DNA from: Amycolatopsis roodepoortensis | GTDB taxonomy: Bacteria > Actinomycetota > Actinomycetes > Mycobacteriales > Pseudonocardiaceae | NCBI RefSeq assembly: GCF_014873915.1 | Contig: NZ_JADBEJ010000005.1 | Span: 806,001 to 870,000 of the forward strand | DNA length: 64,000 nucleotides | Direction: 5' to 3' | In this document: one piece after another, positions 59,400-64,000 of the stretch | Numbering within the stretch: the first letter of the stretch is position 1 | How the letters are laid out: each line of letters begins with the position of its first letter | Notes under the pieces: model-generated | The model's input: the letters and a program-made list of their open reading frames with translations, nothing else | Databases searched by the model: none | What the model was told of the DNA's origin: nothing | Program-made: the position numbers and the translations under genes

Positions 59400-62300
59400 C
59401 GGAAATCACGCGACTTCGACACCAACCCCTGCAAATCCAACGGCTGCACTTGATCCGCGACCAACGTGCACGTCCCCTCGGTAACCTGCGCGATACCGCG
59501 GATCAGCAAGGCGTTGCTCGCCAGCAAGACCCTCCTACTCCGGTGAAACAGTCCCGGGGAGACGAGGACGTTGGCCATGCCGGTCTCGTCCTCGAGGTTG
59601 AAGAAGGTGATCCCGCCGGCGGTGGCGGGGCGTTGCCGGTGGGTGACCGCTCCCCCAATCCACACCCGTGCCCCGTCTTCGGCCTGGCCGAGCTGGGCGG
59701 CGCTGATGGCGCCGCGCTCGGTGAGCCAGGTCCGGAAGTATTCGACGGGGTGGGTGCCGGGTGAGATGCCGGTGGCCCACAGGTCTGCGGCGGTGACCTC
59801 GAACCGCGTCATCCCCGGCAGCGCCGGTGCGTCCAGGCCGGGCACAAGACCTGGCAGGTGCTCGGGCCGAGTGGCGGCCGCGGCGCCCGCCGCCCAGAGG
59901 GCCTGGCGTCGTTCCGGGCCGAGGCTGGTGAACGCCCCGGCGGTGGCCAGCGCCTCGATCGCAGGTTTCTTCAGCCGGACGCGTTCGGTCAGCTCCCCGA
60001 TGCTGATGTACGGGCCGTTGGCTTGGCGTTCGGCGACGATCGCGTCGGCGGCGTTGTCGCCGACGTTCCTGATCGCGGCGAGGCCGAGCCGGATCGCCTG
60101 CCCGCCGGTGCTTTCGGGCTCAGGTTCGAGGGTGGCGTGGATGAGACTGGCGTTGATGTCCGGCTCACGCACGATGACGCCGTGGCGGCGGGCGTCGGCG
60201 ACCAGCGATTGCGGGGAGTAGAACCCCATCGGCTGCGCACGCAACAGGCCCGCGCAGAACGCCGCCGGCCAGTAGTACTTGAGATGCGCCGAGGCATAGA
60301 CGAGCAGCGCGAAGGACATCGAGTGGGCTTCGGGGAAGCCGTAGCCGGAGAACGCGTGGATCTGCTCGAACACCGACACGGCGGTGTCGCGGTCGACACC
60401 GTTCGCCGCGGCACCGTCGAAGAACCTCTTGGCGAGTTTCCGCATTTTGGCACTGGAGCGTTTCGCGCCCATCGCCCGCCGCAACAGATCCGCCTCGGCC
60501 GGGGTGAAGGACGCGACGTCGACCGCCATCTGCATGACCTGCTCCTGAAACAACGGCACCCCGAGTGTCCTATCGAGACTCCGCGCCAAGAACGGATGCT
60601 TGTGCCGCCAGGTTTCCTCGCCGCGGCGGCGCGCGATGTAGGGATGGACGGAGCCGCCCTGGATCGGGCCGGGCCGGATGAGCGCGACTTCGACGACGAG
60701 GTCGTAGAACTTCCGCGGCCGCAACCGCGGCAGCGTCGCCAGCTGCGCCCGGGACTCGACCTGGAACACACCGATCGCGTCGGCGGCGCACAGCATGTCG
60801 TACACAGCTGGGTCGGCGAGGTCGAGCTTGCCGATGTCGACCGTCTCGCCGTGGTATTCGGCGATGAGGTCGATCATGTAGTGCAGCGCCGACAGCATGC
60901 CGAGGCCGAGCAGGTCGAACTTCACCAGCCCGACGGCGGCACAGTCGTCCTTGTCCCACTGCAACACCGACCGGCCGGGCATGCGGACCCACTCGACCGG
61001 CACCACCTCCGACACCGGCTCCCTGGAGATCACCATCCCACCGGAGTGAATCCCCAAATGCCGGGGAAAGTCTTCAAGGGCGTCGGCGAGTTCGAGGATC
61101 TCGGCCGGGATCTCCCCCGCCGCTTCCTCGCTGGTTGTCTTCACGCCGGCCCAGCGGTTGACGATCTTGCTGTAGGCGTCCTGCTGGCCCGGGCTGAAAC
61201 CTAAGGCTTTGGCGGCGTCCCGGATCGCCGACGGCGCCCGGTAGGTGATCACGTTCGCCACCTGCGCCGCATGGAAACGACCGTGTTTGTCGTAGACGTA
61301 CTGGATCGCCTCTTCGCGGCGGTCGGACTCGATATCGATGTCGATGTCCGGCGGCCCATCGCGTTCCGGCGCCAGGAACCGCTCGAACAACAGCCCCCAC
61401 TTCACCGGGTCCGCGTGGCAGATCTCCAACGCGTAGCAAACCGCGGAGTTCGCCGTCGATCCCCGGCCCTGGCACAGAATGTTGGCGTCGCGGCAGAACC
61501 GGACGATGTCCCACACCACCAGGAAATACCCCGGAAACCCCAGCTTCTCGATCGCATCCAGCTCGTGGTCAAGCTGGGCGTAGGCCTTCGGGTAGTCCTC
61601 GCGGTGCCCGTAGCGTGTCGCCGCCCCAGCCCACGTCAGCTCCCGCAGGAACGACATCTCGTCATGCCCGGCCGGGACCGGGAACGGCGGCAAATCCGGC
61701 GCGACGAGGTTCAGGTCGAAGGCGCATTCGACGCCGAGCAGGGCGGCGCGGGTGACCGCGCCGGGATACCGCGCGAAGACCTCGGCCTGCTCAGCGCCGG
61801 AACGCACGAACGCCATGTGCGCCGCCGACAACCAGCCCTCCATGTCATCCAGCGACCGGCGGGCACGAACCGCGGCCACCGCGTCACCCAGGGGCCCCGG
61901 CCGGGGTGGGCGTAGTGGACATTGTTCGTCGCCACCGTCACCACCCCCGCCGCCTCCGCCATCGCGACCAGGGTGTCGTTGAAGGTCGAATCGAGCGGCA
62001 GGCTGTGATCGATCAGCTCCACCGCCACGTTGTCCCGCCCGAACTTGTCCACCAGGGACATCAGCTCCGACATCGCCGCGACCTTGTCGTCCGCGGCGAG
62101 GGCGCGGCGGATCCGGCCCTTGCGGCAGCCGGTCAGCACCAGCACATGCCCCGCCAGATCATCGACCAGCGCGTCCTCGTCGTAGACCGGGCGGCCCTTC
62201 TCCCCACCGGCCAGCTGCGCCCGCGAGATCACCCGACACAACCGGCGGTAGCCCTCCAGGCCGCGGGCCAGCACCAGCATGTGTGCGCCGCCCGGGTCCG

Positions 62301-62718
62301 CGACCCCGTTCTGCGGCGCGGGCAGATCCAGCGACAACTCCGCACCGAAACCGACCCGGACACCGAGCTCGCGGGCGGCCTCGTTGAACCGCACCGCCCC
62401 GTACATGCCGTCGTGATCGGTCAGGAAAATCGCGTCCAAACCCTGGCGGGCGGCCTCCTCGACCAGCTCTTCAGGGTGGCTGGCGCCGTCGAGGAAGCTG
62501 AAGTTCGAATGCGCGTGCAACTCCGCGTACGGAACCCGCGGCACCGCGCCACCGTCATCGTCGCCCTCGCGGACCCGCAGATCCACCGGCGGGCCCGCGT
62601 AGCCCTCGCGCTTACGCGACCACGCCGGCGAATCGCTCCCATCACCCTCCACACGAGGACGACCGGACGCGACCCGCTGGATCTCACGCCACGGGACAGC
62701 AGGATTGTTGAACGCCAC
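59396..62718 (-). pseudogene. dnaE2: Error-prone DnaE2-type DNA polymerase III alpha subunit, frameshifted
   Basis: From GTG 62718 (VAFNNPAVPWREIQR, a DnaE2-like start) the frame has the PHP domain (YAELHAHSNFSFLDGASHPE, FLTDHDGMYGAVRF) and runs to NNVHYAHPGRGP. It then goes out of frame at the G run at 61891-61894. Adding one base restores GDAVAAVRARRSLDDMEGWL and the rest: GYFLVVWDIVRFC, ILCQGRGSTANSAVCY, the catalytic PPDIDIDIESDRRE, FQEQVMQMAVDVA, and an OB-fold near the end (GITFFNLEDETGMANVLV). About 1107 codons in total, normal for DnaE2, which does SOS mutagenic synthesis with ImuA'/ImuB (not in the window). One indel in a homopolymer may be a sequencing error. Confidence 0.85.
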
Positions 62719-63011
62719 ACCAGCTCCACACCACACGCTCTGCCGTGGGGGAAGCCAGCGACAAACATTCGAACATACGCACGAACTCTGTCGACGATCC
62801 TGAACGTCCAACGCGCTCCCGTCAAGACGAGAACGAGCCGAGTCGCATCTATCACAACAGGGCCTCGATGCCGGGTTTTTGCAGATCACAAGCTTGCCGA
62901 CTGGCCCGAGGGGCATGTGAAGTCGGGGTGGCGGTCGACCTAACGAAGAGCAGATATCCGCCGGGATCCGCGCGACTTCATATCTCGAGGGACCGCTTCC
63001 GCCGTGGAGCT

Positions 63012-63046
63012 CCCTGACAGGCCGGTGGACTACCGGCCTGTCAGGG
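63012..63046 (-). terminator. Terminator after the alpha/beta hydrolase gene
   Basis: CCCTGACAGGCCGGT (63012-63026) and its exact complement (63032-63046) form a 15-base-pair stem with a five-base loop, nine bases beyond the hydrolase stop at 63055. Confidence 0.8.
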
Positions 63047-63054
63047 CACCCCTG

Positions 63055-63999
63055 TCAGGCGAGGTTCGTGGTGAAGAACTTGTCGAGCCTGTCGAAGGGG
63101 ATGAGGTCCTTGCGGTCGTAGAGGTCGACGTGGTCCGCGCCCGGGACGATGACGAGGTCGACGCTGTCGGGTGCGGTCGCCTGGACGTCTTCGGCGTAGT
63201 AGCGGGAGTGCGCGTCGGCGCCGGCCACCAGGAGGGCTTTGCGGGGCGCCAACAGGTCGATGTTCGTCATCTGCGGGAAGGCGAAGAACGACATCGGCGT
63301 GGTGCCGGTCCACGCGGTGGTTGAGTTGATCGAGCGTGGGTGGTAGCCGCGGTCGGTGCGGTAGTAGTCGAAGAAACTCTTCGTGATCGGGTCGGCGTCC
63401 GGCGGGAGGGTCTTGGGCAGGACGGTGGTTGAAGGGGCGACGTTGCCGTTCTTGTCGAAGGGGACCTCGTGGGAGAGCCGGGCGTAGGTGCCGTTCTCGG
63501 CGTCGATCCAGCGCTGCCGGCTGAGGTGGTCCACGACCTTCTGGCGCTGCTGGCGCGTGTAGTAGTCCTGGTGGCCGCGGGACATGCTGCGCGACATGTC
63601 GTACATCGAGACCGTGGCCACCGCCTTGATCCGGCTGTCCGCGGCCGTCGCGGTGAGCGCCATGCCGCTCAGGCCGCAGATGGCCTGCACGCCGATCCGC
63701 TCACGGTCGACGATTTTGTGCATGCCGAGGAAGTCGACGGCGGCGCTGAAGTCCTCGGTGTAGATGTCGGGCGAGCCCACATCGCGCACCGTGCCGCCGC
63801 TTTCCCCGGTGAAGGAGGGATCGAAGGCGAGGGTGACGTAGCCGCGGCGGGCGAATTCGTTGGCGTAGAGACCCGAGGACTGTTCCTTGACCGCGCCGAA
63901 CGGTCCGCTAACCGCGAGGGCGGGCAGCTTGCCACTGGCGTTCTTCGGCACGTAGAGGTCCGCGGCGACCTCGATGCCGTAGCGGTTCTTGAACCGCAC
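63055..63999 (-). CDS. Alpha/beta hydrolase (start probably beyond the window)
   Basis: The visible 314 residues form an alpha/beta hydrolase of the YcjY/DLH-like kind: LYVPKNASGKLPALAVSGPF, YANEFARRGYVTLAFDPSFT, nucleophile-elbow region VQAICGLSGMALTAT, and the acid-histidine part VPGADHVDLYDRK. The elbow has Cys or Ser candidates rather than a textbook G-x-S-x-G, so the nucleophile is uncertain. RFKNRYGIEVAADLY at the right edge looks internal to the usual N-terminus, so the true start is probably outside the window. The substrate is unknown. A strong hairpin ends the transcript. Confidence 0.8.
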   Translation of the reverse strand: MRFKNRYGIEVAADLYVPKNASGKLPALAVSGPFGAVKEQSSGLYANEFARRGYVTLAFDPSFTGESGGTVRDVGSPDIYTEDFSAAVDFLGMHKIVDRERIGVQAICGLSGMALTATAADSRIKAVATVSMYDMSRSMSRGHQDYYTRQQRQKVVDHLSRQRWIDAENGTYARLSHEVPFDKNGNVAPSTTVLPKTLPPDADPITKSFFDYYRTDRGYHPRSINSTTAWTGTTPMSFFAFPQMTNIDLLAPRKALLVAGADAHSRYYAEDVQATAPDSVDLVIVPGADHVDLYDRKDLIPFDRLDKFFTTNLA

Positions 64000-64000
64000 C

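Overview
The window comes from a high-GC actinobacterium. The WhiB-type regulator, several XRE/DUF5753 and XRE/TPR regulators, tandem DUF2637 genes, many GTG/TTG starts with ATGA overlaps, an error-prone DnaE2-type polymerase and an actinobacterial-style I-E CRISPR repeat all point that way. A Pseudonocardiales-like host is my inference; nothing here proves the genus. No rRNA, convincing tRNA, transposase or integrase was found.

Layout. (1) 1-6.1 kb: regulators (partial WhiB, excisionase-like HTH, XRE proteins, two XRE/TPR paralogues, a Nudix hydrolase, a winged-helix pair, an XRE-DUF5753 protein). (2) 6.6-22.2 kb: first half of a defence island. It holds an ArsR-like regulator with an unknown partner; an XRE-ImmA/IrrE protease overlapping a TGT-like (tRNA-guanine transglycosylase-like) protein; a nuclease-DUF2075 helicase; a MazG gene overlapping an EVE-like/HNH nuclease; a complete Eco29kI-type restriction-modification system with a palindromic operator, followed by a small gene and an MrcB-type nuclease; and a lower-GC four-gene block with a ParB-like protein and a second, HTH-fused Eco29kI-like nuclease that has no methyltransferase. 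(3) 22.6-40.5 kb: large stand-alone defence proteins. These are an 1804-residue sacsin-like GHKL ATPase with a C-terminal DUF3883 domain, an AlbA/HATPase protein, an NLR-like STAND ATPase with a DUF4297/Cap4-like N-terminal nuclease, and an SF2 helicase with a nuclease-like tail. Between them lie wrecked pentapeptide-repeat genes and a small relic CRISPR array. (4) 40.5-47.2 kb: gene-poor and pseudogene-rich, with a nucleoside deoxyribosyltransferase-like gene, a TNT-toxin remnant, a GIY-YIG protein and a DUF2637 pair of which one copy is frameshifted. (5) 47.2-58 kb: a type I-E CRISPR-Cas locus. One operon (cas3, split-off cas3 C-terminal domain, cas8e, cse2, cas7e, cas5e, cas6e) is flanked by arrays that share a leader. 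No cas1 or cas2 is present in the window. (6) 58-64 kb: a putative secreted small protein, a GNAT acetyltransferase, a dnaE2-type gene with a frameshift, and an alpha/beta hydrolase running off the right edge.

How it works together. The restriction, modification-dependent, nuclease-ATPase and CRISPR components are diverse, unrelated and closely packed, often in divergent or overlapping pairs and with visible GC shifts. This is the pattern of an accumulating and decaying defence island. The least ordinary parts are the split Cas3, the TGT-like/ImmA pair, the methyltransferase-less HTH-Eco29kI protein with its ParB-like neighbour, and the adaptation-less CRISPR locus whose arrays have drifted.
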